Below, piece by piece: positions 43,261 to 52,228 of a stretch of 64,000 bases of DNA (position 1 is the first letter of the stretch; the number at the start of each line of letters is the position of its first letter). The translations under genes and the position numbers were made by a program. Origin of the DNA: Vibrio hepatarius (GTDB taxonomy: Bacteria; Pseudomonadota; Gammaproteobacteria; Enterobacterales; Vibrionaceae); contig NZ_JAATOO010000022.1 in the NCBI RefSeq assembly GCF_011806575.1, positions 18,315 to 82,314 on the forward strand, given 5' to 3'. Under the pieces are notes generated by a model that made no database searches, had not been told where the DNA came from, and saw only the letters and a list, made by a program, of their open reading frames with translations.

Positions 43261-44034
43261 GTGGGTAAAATCGTAGCAATCGCCAACCAAAAAGGTGGGG
43301 TTGGTAAGACAACAACATGCATTAATTTAGCCGCCTCTATGGCTGCGACTAAGCGTAAAGTCTTGGTGATTGATCTCGATCCACAAGGAAACGCAACGAT
43401 GGCTAGTGGGGTCGATAAGTATCAAGTCGACGCCACGGCATACGAATTATTGGTGGAAGACGTGCCATTTGATGAAGTGGTATGTCGCAAAACGTCAGGG
43501 AATTACGACCTCATTGCTGCCAACGGCGATGTGACGGCCGCCGAGATCAAACTGATGGAAGTGTTTGCTCGCGAGGTGCGTTTGAAGAACGCATTGGCAT
43601 CAGTTCGTGATAACTATGATTTCATCTTTATCGATTGTCCTCCATCTCTAAATCTTCTTACAATCAACGCTATGGCCGCAGCTGATTCGGTCTTGGTTCC
43701 GATGCAATGTGAGTACTTTGCGCTCGAAGGTTTAACCGCGTTGATGGATACAATCAGTAAGCTGGCAGCCGTGGTGAATGAAAACCTCAAAATTGAAGGG
43801 TTACTCCGCACCATGTACGACCCGAGAAACCGCCTATCGAATGAGGTTTCTGACCAGCTGAAAAAACACTTTGGTAACAAGGTGTACCGCACTGTTATTC
43901 CTCGTAATGTACGTTTGGCCGAAGCGCCAAGCCATGGTAAACCTGCCATGTACTACGACAAATACTCAGCAGGCGCAAAAGCATACTTGGCCTTAGCCGG
44001 TGAAATGCTACGCCGCGAAGAAGTACCTGCATAA
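43261..44034 (+). CDS. parA: Chromosome partitioning ATPase ParA
   Basis: A ParA/Soj-type deviant Walker ATPase that positions the origin via ParB-parS. The KGGVGKTT motif is at 11-18, FIDCPPSLNLLTINA near 122, and the length is 257. The start is GTG at 43261. It is followed by parB, 23 bp later. In V. cholerae ParA1 pulls the chromosome 1 origin to the pole with HubP; that is inferred for this strain. Confidence 0.96.
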   Translation: MGKIVAIANQKGGVGKTTTCINLAASMAATKRKVLVIDLDPQGNATMASGVDKYQVDATAYELLVEDVPFDEVVCRKTSGNYDLIAANGDVTAAEIKLMEVFAREVRLKNALASVRDNYDFIFIDCPPSLNLLTINAMAAADSVLVPMQCEYFALEGLTALMDTISKLAAVVNENLKIEGLLRTMYDPRNRLSNEVSDQLKKHFGNKVYRTVIPRNVRLAEAPSHGKPAMYYDKYSAGAKAYLALAGEMLRREEVPA

Positions 44035-44057
44035 ACCTAACAAAGGAACTCTGACAC

Positions 44058-44939
44058 ATGTCTAAACGTGGTTTGGGTAAAGGGCTCGACGCTCTGCTGT
44101 CGACCAGCTCTCTCGCTCGTGATAAACAGCAAAGTGCTCTGCATAGCCAAGAATTGTCGTCTGATGGTGAGCTAACCGATCTTAGTATCAACAGCTTAAA
44201 ACCAGGTGTCTACCAGCCGCGCAAAGACATGTCAGCCGAAGCGTTGGAAGAATTGGCGGCGTCGATTGAATCTCAAGGTATTATCCAGCCAATCGTGGTG
44301 CGTCAGGTCGATTTCGACAAGTACGAGATCATTGCTGGTGAGCGTCGTTGGCGCGCGGCGCGCAAGGCAGGTTTAAAGCAAGTGCCTTGTGTGATCAAAA
44401 ACGTCGAAGATCGCGCGGCGATCGCGATGGCGTTGATCGAAAACATTCAGCGTGAAGATCTTAACGCTATCGAAGAAGCGCAAGCACTTGATCGTCTTCA
44501 AGAAGAGTTCTCATTGACCCACCAGCAAGTGGCTGACGTGATCGGTAAATCGCGAACCACAGTGAGTAACTTACTGCGCCTCAACCAGCTTGAGCCTGAG
44601 GTAAAAGCTTTGGTTGCTGAGAAAGTCTTAGAAATGGGACATGCCCGAGCTTTATTGGCACTGGAAGGTGAGCTACAAATTGATGTAGCAGGACAAGTGG
44701 CGAAAAAGCAAATGACGGTTCGACAAACCGAACAATTTGTTAAAAAGTGTCTCCAGCCACAAACTGAAGACAAAAACGAGCCTCAAGACACCGAGGCACA
44801 ACAAATGTCACAAAAACTCAGTGAAATGCTCGGTGCAAATGTGGTGATAGTGCGTTCGAAGGGGGGCAAGTCGAAAATGACGATTAGTCTTGATGAGCCT
44901 CACAAATTAGAGCAACTAATTGCCAAGCTCGAGAGCTAA
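44058..44939 (+). CDS. parB: Chromosome partitioning protein ParB
   Basis: The centromere-binding CTPase of the Par system. The N-terminus KRGLGKGLDALLS is the ParA-contacting segment, the CTP-binding region has QPRKDMS and GERRWRAARKAGL, and the helix-turn-helix includes LTHQQVADVIGKSRTTVSNL near residues 155-174; a C-terminal dimerisation domain follows. It has 293 residues. No perfect parS was found in this window, so its main sites probably lie outside. Confidence 0.96.
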   Translation: MSKRGLGKGLDALLSTSSLARDKQQSALHSQELSSDGELTDLSINSLKPGVYQPRKDMSAEALEELAASIESQGIIQPIVVRQVDFDKYEIIAGERRWRAARKAGLKQVPCVIKNVEDRAAIAMALIENIQREDLNAIEEAQALDRLQEEFSLTHQQVADVIGKSRTTVSNLLRLNQLEPEVKALVAEKVLEMGHARALLALEGELQIDVAGQVAKKQMTVRQTEQFVKKCLQPQTEDKNEPQDTEAQQMSQKLSEMLGANVVIVRSKGGKSKMTISLDEPHKLEQLIAKLES

Positions 44940-45036
44940 ATGAGATAATTGATCTCAATCAATTATGTAAAAAACGATTTTTTGTGCGAAAGTTGTCGGT
45001 TTGTAAACAAAATTGTAACTTTTTCCAGTGTTTTAA

Positions 45037-45064
45037 TTGCATTCAAGTGCACTGACCGTATAAT
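45037..45064 (+). promoter_or_regulatory. Promoter of the ATP synthase operon
   Basis: TTGCAT (45037-45042), 16-bp spacer, TATAAT (45059-45064), 60 bp before atpI, in the 184-bp spacer after parB. No clear terminator for parB is visible before it. Confidence 0.8.
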
Positions 45065-45123
45065 TTTCGCCAATTTCCCAGCAGAGGTAGTAAGGCTGTG
45101 GATTTTACTAGAGGTACGAATAC

Positions 45124-45513
45124 ATGGTAGCTGCGTTAGCTAGACCAGGACGAGAGCTTGCTAAGCAATTGTTAATGATCGAGTTTGGCGCGGTTACACT
45201 ATTGGCGGCAGGAATGGCTGTGGCTGTGAATGCTGAATGGGGAATTTCGGCGCTAGTTGGTGGTGGTATCTTTGTCATTGCCAATGCGGTTTTTGCGCTA
45301 TTTGCTTTTATGTTTAGTGGAGCTCGTGCTGCAAAGCGAATTACGGCCTCTTTCTACACAGGTGAAGCACTGAAAATCCTTATCACAGTTGTGCTGTTTA
45401 CGGTTGCCTACATGTATATGCAAGTGGAACTTGTTCCGCTTAAGCTAACCTATTTGCTGGCTCTAGGTATTAATATCTGTGCGCCAGTGCTATTCATTAA
45501 CAACAAAAAATAG
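45124..45513 (+). CDS. atpI: ATP synthase assembly protein I
   Basis: A 129-residue, four-helix inner-membrane protein placed first in the atp operon. AtpI family members help assemble the c-ring and are not part of the finished enzyme. Helices are visible at about 16-34, 41-62, 74-98 and 104-124. It begins MVAALARPGRELAKQLL and ends 8 bp before atpB. Confidence 0.9.
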   Translation: MVAALARPGRELAKQLLMIEFGAVTLLAAGMAVAVNAEWGISALVGGGIFVIANAVFALFAFMFSGARAAKRITASFYTGEALKILITVVLFTVAYMYMQVELVPLKLTYLLALGINICAPVLFINNKK

Positions 45514-45521
45514 GATGAGTT

Positions 45522-46331
45522 ATGGCTGCGCCAGGTGAAGCGCTAACGTCGTCCGGATACATTGCCCACCACCTATCAAACCTTTCATTAGGTAAGCTAG
45601 GTTTAGTGGAAGAAGCAAGTTTCTGGAACGTACATATCGATAGCCTGTTTTTTTCTTGGTTTACTGGTTTAATTTTCCTCGGAATTTTTTACAAAGTAGC
45701 GAAGAGAACAACAGCGGGTGTACCGGGTAAGCTTCAGTGTGCTGTAGAAATGATCGTTGAATTTGTCGCGGATAACGTCAAAGACACGTTCCATGGACGC
45801 AACCCACTGATCGCGCCTTTAGCACTGACTATCTTTTGTTGGGTATTTTTAATGAACGTGATGGACTTAGTTCCTATCGACTTCTTACCATACCCAGCAG
45901 AGCATTGGCTAGGTATCCCTTATCTTAAGGTTGTACCGTCTGCTGATGTGAATATCACCATGGCTATGGCTCTAGGCGTTTTTGCTCTGATGATTTACTA
46001 CAGCATCAAAGTGAAAGGTCTAGGTGGATTCGCTAAAGAATTGGCACTGCATCCATTCAATCACCCAGTGATGATTCCGTTTAACCTACTGATTGAAGTG
46101 GTATCGCTACTTGCGAAACCTCTATCACTTGGTATGCGTCTATTCGGTAACATGTTCGCGGGTGAGGTTGTATTCATTCTTTGTGCGGCAATGCTACCAT
46201 GGTACTTACAATGGATGGGTTCACTACCGTGGGCGATATTCCATATCTTGGTTATTACGATCCAGGCTTTCGTGTTCATGATGTTGACAATTGTTTACCT
46301 GTCAATGGCACACGAAGATTCTGATCATTAA
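45522..46331 (+). CDS. atpB: F0F1 ATP synthase subunit a
   Basis: The stator proton-channel subunit of F0. The essential arginine lies in LLAKPLSLGMRLFGNMFAGE near residue 200, and the C-terminal helix carries the conserved Gln/His-rich proton path (IQAFVFMMLTIVYL). It has 269 residues with five to six helices. It is in the operon between atpI and atpE. Confidence 0.97.
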   Translation: MAAPGEALTSSGYIAHHLSNLSLGKLGLVEEASFWNVHIDSLFFSWFTGLIFLGIFYKVAKRTTAGVPGKLQCAVEMIVEFVADNVKDTFHGRNPLIAPLALTIFCWVFLMNVMDLVPIDFLPYPAEHWLGIPYLKVVPSADVNITMAMALGVFALMIYYSIKVKGLGGFAKELALHPFNHPVMIPFNLLIEVVSLLAKPLSLGMRLFGNMFAGEVVFILCAAMLPWYLQWMGSLPWAIFHILVITIQAFVFMMLTIVYLSMAHEDSDH

Positions 46332-46388
46332 TTTTTTTAAAGCTTTTTATTTGGGCAATTAGCCAACAACTATAAATTGGAGATAGTA

Positions 46389-46643
46389 ATGGAAACTTTA
46401 CTGAGCTTTTCTGCAATCGCCGTAGGTATTATCGTCGGTCTTGCTTCTCTTGGTACAGCGATTGGTTTCGCACTTCTAGGTGGTAAATTCCTTGAAGGTG
46501 CAGCACGTCAACCAGAAATGGCTCCTATGCTACAAGTTAAGATGTTCATCATCGCTGGTCTACTTGATGCGGTTCCAATGATCGGTATCGTAATCGCACT
46601 ACTATTCACATTCGCGAACCCATTCGTTGGTCAACTAGGTTAA
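46389..46643 (+). CDS. atpE: F0F1 ATP synthase subunit c
   Basis: The c-ring subunit: an 84-residue helical hairpin with polar loop ARQPE at 39-43 and ion-binding Asp60 in GLLDAVPMIG. An Asp without the Gln/Glu/Ser-Thr ligand set of Na-binding rings indicates a proton-type enzyme. The start at 46389 (METLLSF, GGAG 7 bp upstream) is preferred to ORF start 46377. Confidence 0.97.
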   Translation: METLLSFSAIAVGIIVGLASLGTAIGFALLGGKFLEGAARQPEMAPMLQVKMFIIAGLLDAVPMIGIVIALLFTFANPFVGQLG

Positions 46644-46714
46644 TCACGTTTTCGTCCAGGCAAACACTTGTTTGTCATTGATTAACACTAAGTCCAAATA
46701 GAGGGGTAGCTGTT

Positions 46715-47185
46715 GTGAATATGAACGCAACTCTGCTAGGTCAGGCAATTTCGTTTGCACTGTTTGTGTGGTTCTGCATGAAGTATGTATGGCCGCCGTT
46801 GATGCAAGCGATTGAAGAACGTCAGAAGAAAATTGCTGATGGTCTTCAAGCAGCTGAACGTGCTGCAAAAGACTTGGATCTAGCACAAGCAAACGCTTCT
46901 GATCAGTTGAAAGAAGCGAAGCGCACAGCAACTGAGATCATCGAGCAAGCGAATAAGCGTAAAGCTCAAATTCTAGATGAAGCTCGCGAGGAAGCTCAGA
47001 CTGAACGTCAGAAAATCCTAACGCAAGCAGAAGCTGAACTAGAAGCTGAACGTAACCGCGCGCGCGATGAGCTGCGCAAACAAGTTGCAACTCTGGCTGT
47101 AGCTGGTGCTGAGAAGATTCTTGAACGCGCTATCGATAAAGATGCGCAGAAAGATATTCTCGACAACATTACTGCAAAACTTTAA
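46715..47185 (+). CDS. atpF: F0F1 ATP synthase subunit b
   Basis: The peripheral stalk subunit: one N-terminal transmembrane helix (residues 7-26) followed by a long, charged, coiled-coil helix rich in Ala, Glu, Lys and Arg. It has 156 residues, the E. coli length. The likely start is GTG at 46715 (MNMNATLLG); ATG at 46721 is possible and would remove two residues. Confidence 0.96.
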   Translation: MNMNATLLGQAISFALFVWFCMKYVWPPLMQAIEERQKKIADGLQAAERAAKDLDLAQANASDQLKEAKRTATEIIEQANKRKAQILDEAREEAQTERQKILTQAEAELEAERNRARDELRKQVATLAVAGAEKILERAIDKDAQKDILDNITAKL

Positions 47186-47199
47186 GTCTGGGGGCGCAT

Positions 47200-47733
47200 A
47201 TGTCTGATTTGACTACTATCGCACGCCCCTATGCTAAAGCAGCTTTCGACTTTGCTGTAGGTAAAGGCCAACTCGACCAATGGGGTCAGATGTTGTCTTT
47301 TGCTGCTGAAGTCGCAAACAACGAACAAATGAAAGAACTATTAACGGGTTCTGTTTCTGCTGACAAACTAGCAGATATCTTTGTTACGGTTTGCGGTGAG
47401 CAAGTTGATGCTCATGGCCAAAACCTTCTTAAGGTAATGGCAGAGAATGGCCGTCTGACGGCCCTTCCTGATGTTAGTGAACAATTCATGGCTCTGAAAA
47501 AAGAGCACGAGAAAGAAATCGATGTTGAAGTCATTTCAGCGTCAGAACTTTCAGATGAGCAGTTAGCAAACATCAGCAATAAACTTGAGCAGCGTTTAGA
47601 ACGCAAAGTTAAGCTGAATTGCAGTGTAGATGAGGCCCTACTTGGTGGGGTGATTATTCGAGCCGGAGACTTAGTCATTGATAACTCAGCACGAGGTCGT
47701 CTAGACCGTCTGAGCGATGCATTGCAGTCTTAA
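47200..47733 (+). CDS. atpH: F0F1 ATP synthase subunit delta
   Basis: The subunit that joins the b-dimer to the top of the alpha3beta3 head. It begins DLTTIARPYAKAAFDFA and ends in the family's GGVIIRAGDLVIDNSARGRL block. It has 177 residues. It lies 14 bp after atpF and just before atpA. Confidence 0.96.
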   Translation: MSDLTTIARPYAKAAFDFAVGKGQLDQWGQMLSFAAEVANNEQMKELLTGSVSADKLADIFVTVCGEQVDAHGQNLLKVMAENGRLTALPDVSEQFMALKKEHEKEIDVEVISASELSDEQLANISNKLEQRLERKVKLNCSVDEALLGGVIIRAGDLVIDNSARGRLDRLSDALQS

Positions 47734-47745
47734 TGGGGATTGAAC

Positions 47746-49287
47746 ATGCAACTTAATTCCACGGAAATCAGCGATCTAATCAAACAACGTATCGAATCTT
47801 TCGAAGTTGTAAGTGAAGCTCGCAACGAAGGTACTATCGTATCGGTAAGCGATGGTATCATCCGCATCCACGGCCTAGCGGACGTGATGCAAGGTGAAAT
47901 GATTGAATTACCGGGTGGCCGTTATGCACTAGCACTTAACCTTGAGCGTGACTCGGTTGGTGCGGTTGTAATGGGCCCATATGCTTCCCTTAGGGAAGGC
48001 ATGAAAGTGACAGGTACAGGCCGCATTCTTGAAGTGCCTGTTGGTCCTGAACTATTAGGTCGCGTAGTGAATACACTAGGTGAGCCTATCGATGGTAAAG
48101 GTCCAATCGAAGCTAAATTGACTTCACCTGTAGAAGTGATCGCACCAGGCGTAATCGACCGTAAATCGGTAGACCAACCTGTGCAAACTGGTTACAAATC
48201 TGTTGACTCAATGATCCCAATCGGTCGTGGTCAGCGTGAGCTAATAATCGGTGACCGTCAGACTGGTAAAACAGCGATGGCGATCGATGCGATCATTAAC
48301 CAGAAAAACTCTGGTATTTACTCAATCTACGTAGCTATCGGTCAGAAAGCATCGACTATCGCTAACGTAGTTCGCAAACTAGAAGAGCACGGCGCGCTAG
48401 CTAACACTATCGTTGTTGTTGCATCGGCTTCTGAATCTGCAGCGCTACAATACCTAGCGCCATACGCAGGTTGTGCGATGGGTGAATACTTCCGTGATCG
48501 CGGCGAAGACGCACTGATTGTTTATGATGATCTATCTAAGCAAGCGGTAGCTTACCGTCAGATCTCTCTACTACTTAAACGTCCACCAGGCCGTGAGGCA
48601 TTCCCAGGTGATGTATTCTACTTACACTCACGTCTACTAGAGCGTGCAGCTCGTGTAAACGAAGAATATGTAGAGCATTTCACTAACGGTGAAGTGAAAG
48701 GTAAGACTGGTTCTTTAACTGCTCTTCCTATCATTGAGACTCAAGCGGGTGACGTTTCGGCATTCGTACCGACTAACGTAATCTCGATTACCGATGGTCA
48801 GATCTTCCTACAAACTGAGCTATTCAACGCAGGTGTTCGCCCAGCGGTTGACCCAGGTATCTCAGTATCTCGTGTAGGTGGTTCAGCTCAGACTAAAATC
48901 ATCAAGAAACTATCAGGCGGTATCCGTACAGCACTAGCTGCATACCGTGAACTAGCAGCGTTTGCTCAGTTCTCTTCTGACCTTGATGAAGCGACTAAGC
49001 GACAGCTAGACCATGGTCAAAAAGTTACAGAACTAATGAAGCAAAAGCAGTACGCTCCTATGTCTGTATTTGACCAAGCAGTGGTTGTTTACGCAGTAGA
49101 GCGCGGCTACCTAGACGGTGTTGAGCTAGACAAAGTTCTCGATTTCGAGGCGTCTTTACTATCGTATGCTCGTGGTCAATATGCTGAACTTGCAGCAGAG
49201 ATCGACAAGACGGGTGCTTACAATGATGACATCGAAGCTCAGCTTAAGAAGCTGCTTGATGATTTCAAAGCAACCCAAACTTGGTAA
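47746..49287 (+). CDS. atpA: F0F1 ATP synthase subunit alpha
   Basis: The non-catalytic nucleotide-binding subunit of F1. The P-loop GDRQTGKTA is at about 169-177 and the signature PAVDPGISVSRVGGSAQ near 363. Starting at 47746 (MQLNSTEIS) gives 513 residues, identical to E. coli in length; TTG at 47740 is not needed. It is next to atpG, 43 bp downstream. Confidence 0.98.
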   Translation: MQLNSTEISDLIKQRIESFEVVSEARNEGTIVSVSDGIIRIHGLADVMQGEMIELPGGRYALALNLERDSVGAVVMGPYASLREGMKVTGTGRILEVPVGPELLGRVVNTLGEPIDGKGPIEAKLTSPVEVIAPGVIDRKSVDQPVQTGYKSVDSMIPIGRGQRELIIGDRQTGKTAMAIDAIINQKNSGIYSIYVAIGQKASTIANVVRKLEEHGALANTIVVVASASESAALQYLAPYAGCAMGEYFRDRGEDALIVYDDLSKQAVAYRQISLLLKRPPGREAFPGDVFYLHSRLLERAARVNEEYVEHFTNGEVKGKTGSLTALPIIETQAGDVSAFVPTNVISITDGQIFLQTELFNAGVRPAVDPGISVSRVGGSAQTKIIKKLSGGIRTALAAYRELAAFAQFSSDLDEATKRQLDHGQKVTELMKQKQYAPMSVFDQAVVVYAVERGYLDGVELDKVLDFEASLLSYARGQYAELAAEIDKTGAYNDDIEAQLKKLLDDFKATQTW

Positions 49288-49330
49288 AAGTTCGGTGGCA
49301 GTGATTGCCACCAACTAAAGGAGAGTAACG

Positions 49331-50197
49331 ATGGCCGGCGCAAAAGAGATACGTACTAAAATCGGGAGTGTGAAAAGCACTCAAAAGATTACCAAAGCGA
49401 TGGAAATGGTCGCCACATCAAAAATGCGTCGTTCGCAGGAATTGATGAATGCAACTCGTCCATATGCTGAAACAATACGTAAAGTGATCGGTCATATGGC
49501 AAATGCAAATCTAGAGTACCGTCATCCGTACCTAGAAGAGCGTGAAGCCAAGCGTGTTGGTTACATCATTATTTCAACTGATCGTGGGCTATGTGGTGGT
49601 TTGAACATTAACTTGTTCAAAAAAGCCGTCACTGATATGCAGGAATGGAAAGATAAAGGTGTCGATATTGAACTCGGTATTATCGGTTCAAAAGCTACCG
49701 CTTTCTTTAATAATACCGGCGTTAAAGTAGCAGCACAGACATCTGGGTTGGGTGATAGCCCAACTTTAGAAGAACTGATTGGTTCAGTCGGTGTCATGGT
49801 CAAAAAATATAGTGAAGGTGAACTGGATCGTCTGTTTTTAGTGTTCAACCACTTCGAAAACACTATGGTTCAGAAACCAACGATCGATCAATTGCTACCT
49901 TTGCCTGAATCGAATAGCGAAGAAATGAAGCGTGAGCATTCATGGGATTATATCTACGAACCTGAACCTAAACCTCTACTTGATGCATTATTACTGCGTT
50001 ATTTAGAAGCTTTGGTTTATCAAGGCGTAGTCGAGAACCTTGCGTGTGAGCAAGCGTCTCGAATGATTGCGATGAAGGCTGCGACAGACAACGCAACTAA
50101 CTTGATTGAAGATTTGGAACTTGTGTACAACAAAGCCCGTCAGGCAGCGATTACACAAGAACTGTCGGAAATCGTTGGTGGCGCAGCAGCGATTTAA
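49331..50197 (+). CDS. atpG: F0F1 ATP synthase subunit gamma
   Basis: The rotary shaft of F1: an N-terminal helix (AGAKEIRTKIGSVKSTQKIT), the central Rossmann-like part with STDRGLCGGLNINLF, and a C-terminal coiled-coil helix ending ITQELSEIVGGAAAI. It has 288 residues, standard length. AAAGGAGAG precedes the ATG. Confidence 0.97.
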   Translation: MAGAKEIRTKIGSVKSTQKITKAMEMVATSKMRRSQELMNATRPYAETIRKVIGHMANANLEYRHPYLEEREAKRVGYIIISTDRGLCGGLNINLFKKAVTDMQEWKDKGVDIELGIIGSKATAFFNNTGVKVAAQTSGLGDSPTLEELIGSVGVMVKKYSEGELDRLFLVFNHFENTMVQKPTIDQLLPLPESNSEEMKREHSWDYIYEPEPKPLLDALLLRYLEALVYQGVVENLACEQASRMIAMKAATDNATNLIEDLELVYNKARQAAITQELSEIVGGAAAI

Positions 50198-50232
50198 GCT
50201 TAGGTTAAACGAAATAGTTTAGAGGATTAACG

Positions 50233-51636
50233 ATGGCTACAGGTAAGATCGTACAGATCATCGGTGCGGTAGTCGACGTAGAGTTCCCACAGAGCGATGT
50301 ACCTAGTGTATATGACGCTCTAAACGTAACGGACTCAAAAGAACGTCTAGTTCTTGAAGTTCAACAACAGCTAGGCGGTGGCGTAGTTCGTTGTATCGTA
50401 ATGGGTAGCTCTGATGGTTTACGTCGTGGAGTTGAAGTAGTAAATACTGGCGCTCCAATTTCAGTACCAGTAGGTACTAAAACCCTAGGTCGTATCATGA
50501 ACGTTCTAGGTGATGCGATTGACGAGCGTGGTGAGATCGGTGCAGAAGAGGTTTACTCTATCCACCGTGAAGCACCAAGCTACGAGGAGCAATCAAGTGA
50601 GATCGCTCTTTTAGAGACTGGCGTTAAAGTAATCGACCTAGTTTGTCCATTCTCAAAGGGTGGTAAAATCGGTCTATTCGGTGGTGCAGGTGTAGGTAAG
50701 ACCGTTAACATGATGGAACTTATCAACAACATCGCACTACAGCACTCTGGTCTTTCTGTATTTGCAGGTGTAGGTGAGCGTACTCGTGAGGGTAACGACT
50801 TCTACTTCGAAATGCAGGAAGCAGGCGTTGTAAACGTTGAGAAGCCAGAAGAGTCTAAAGTAGCAATGGTTTACGGCCAGATGAACGAGCCACCAGGTAA
50901 CCGTCTACGTGTTGCACTGACTGGTCTAACAATGGCAGAACGTTTCCGTGACGAAGGTCGTGACGTTCTACTGTTCGTAGATAACATCTACCGTTACACA
51001 CTAGCAGGTACTGAGGTATCAGCACTGCTTGGTCGTATGCCTTCTGCGGTAGGTTACCAGCCAACTCTTGCAGAAGAGATGGGTGTTCTTCAGGAGCGTA
51101 TCACGTCAACCAAGTCTGGCTCTATCACGTCTGTACAGGCGGTATATGTACCAGCGGATGACTTGACTGACCCATCTCCAGCAACAACGTTCGCGCACTT
51201 GGATGCGACGGTTGTACTTAACCGTAACATCGCAGCGATGGGTTTATACCCAGCGATTGACCCACTAGATTCAACATCTCGTATGCTTGATCCTCTAGTC
51301 GTAGGTCAAGAGCACTACGACATCGCGCGTGGTGTTCAGCAGACACTTCAGCGCTACAAAGAGCTGAAAGATATCATCGCAATCCTAGGTATGGACGAGC
51401 TATCTGAAGAAGATAAGCAAGTTGTATCTCGTGCACGTAAGATTGAGCGTTTCCTAACTCAGCCTTACCACGTAGCGGAAGTATTTACTGGCGACCCAGG
51501 TGTTTACGTACCTCTTAAAGAGACTCTACGTGGCTTCAAAGGTCTACTAGCTGGTGATTACGATGACGTTCCAGAGCAAGCGTTTATGTACTGCGGTACT
51601 ATCGACGATGCTATCGAGAATGCGAAGAAGCTATAA
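50233..51636 (+). CDS. atpD: F0F1 ATP synthase subunit beta
   Basis: The catalytic subunit. The P-loop GGAGVGKT is at about 156-163, the catalytic Glu follows in GVGERTREGNDFY, the Walker B aspartate is in LLFVDNIYRYT, and the DELSEED loop that contacts gamma is intact. It has 467 residues (E. coli 460). GGATTAACG and an AGGATT sequence precede the ATG. Confidence 0.98.
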   Translation: MATGKIVQIIGAVVDVEFPQSDVPSVYDALNVTDSKERLVLEVQQQLGGGVVRCIVMGSSDGLRRGVEVVNTGAPISVPVGTKTLGRIMNVLGDAIDERGEIGAEEVYSIHREAPSYEEQSSEIALLETGVKVIDLVCPFSKGGKIGLFGGAGVGKTVNMMELINNIALQHSGLSVFAGVGERTREGNDFYFEMQEAGVVNVEKPEESKVAMVYGQMNEPPGNRLRVALTGLTMAERFRDEGRDVLLFVDNIYRYTLAGTEVSALLGRMPSAVGYQPTLAEEMGVLQERITSTKSGSITSVQAVYVPADDLTDPSPATTFAHLDATVVLNRNIAAMGLYPAIDPLDSTSRMLDPLVVGQEHYDIARGVQQTLQRYKELKDIIAILGMDELSEEDKQVVSRARKIERFLTQPYHVAEVFTGDPGVYVPLKETLRGFKGLLAGDYDDVPEQAFMYCGTIDDAIENAKKL

Positions 51637-51654
51637 GGCTAACTAGGAGGCGAT

Positions 51655-52077
51655 ATGGCACCAATAACCTTTCACCTAGATGTGGTCAGCGCTGAGAAGC
51701 AAATCTTCTCTGGTCGCGTAGAAACATTTCAGGTGACCGGTAGCGAAGGTGAACTTGGTATTTTCCATGGTCACACTCCGTTACTGACCGCTATTAAGCC
51801 TGGTATGGTGCGTATTGTGAAACAGCACGGCCACGAAGAAATCATTTACGTTTCTGGTGGTATGGTAGAAGTTCAGCCTGGTACAGCGACTGTACTGGCT
51901 GATACAGCTATCCGTGGTGAAGAGCTAGACGCAGCGAAGGCAGAAGAAGCCAAGCGCCGCGCTGAGGAGAAAATTCAGAATCAGCATGGTGATATGGACT
52001 TCGCTCAAGCGGCCAGTGAGCTGGCGAAAGCCATTGCTCAGCTACGTGTTATCGAGCTGACAAAGAAACGTCGCTAA
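51655..52077 (+). CDS. atpC: F0F1 ATP synthase subunit epsilon
   Basis: The rotor foot and regulator: an N-terminal beta-sandwich (about 1-85, including GELGIFHGHTPLLTAIKPG) and a C-terminal helical hairpin that can inhibit ATP hydrolysis. It has 140 residues. It is the last atp gene; AGGAGG at 51645-51650 is a consensus ribosome-binding site, and a terminator follows. Confidence 0.97.
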   Translation: MAPITFHLDVVSAEKQIFSGRVETFQVTGSEGELGIFHGHTPLLTAIKPGMVRIVKQHGHEEIIYVSGGMVEVQPGTATVLADTAIRGEELDAAKAEEAKRRAEEKIQNQHGDMDFAQAASELAKAIAQLRVIELTKKRR

Positions 52078-52103
52078 ACCTTTAGTAGCGTTTTAAAAAT
52101 GAT

Positions 52104-52132
52104 AAAGGCGGTCATTAGACCGCCTTTTTGCG
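52104..52132 (+). terminator. Terminator of the atp operon
   Basis: AAAGGCGGTC (52104-52113), loop ATTA, GACCGCCTTT (52118-52127) and further T. Confidence 0.9.
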
Positions 52133-52228
52133 TATTTTTTGCCAGAAATTGTAGTTGTGCAATTAACACTTGCTGTTCTAGCCTCTAGAATACACAGCAG
52201 TTTTTATTTCATAGCGAAAGGTAAACCA

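Noticed and set aside
44949..45143. 64-codon frame between parB and atpI
   Set aside because: It covers the atp promoter and has no ribosome-binding site; composition fits AT-rich spacer.
52139..52228. N-terminal extension of glmU by 30 residues
   Set aside because: It begins in the atp terminator T tract, and the family start is MKFSAVILAAG at 52229.
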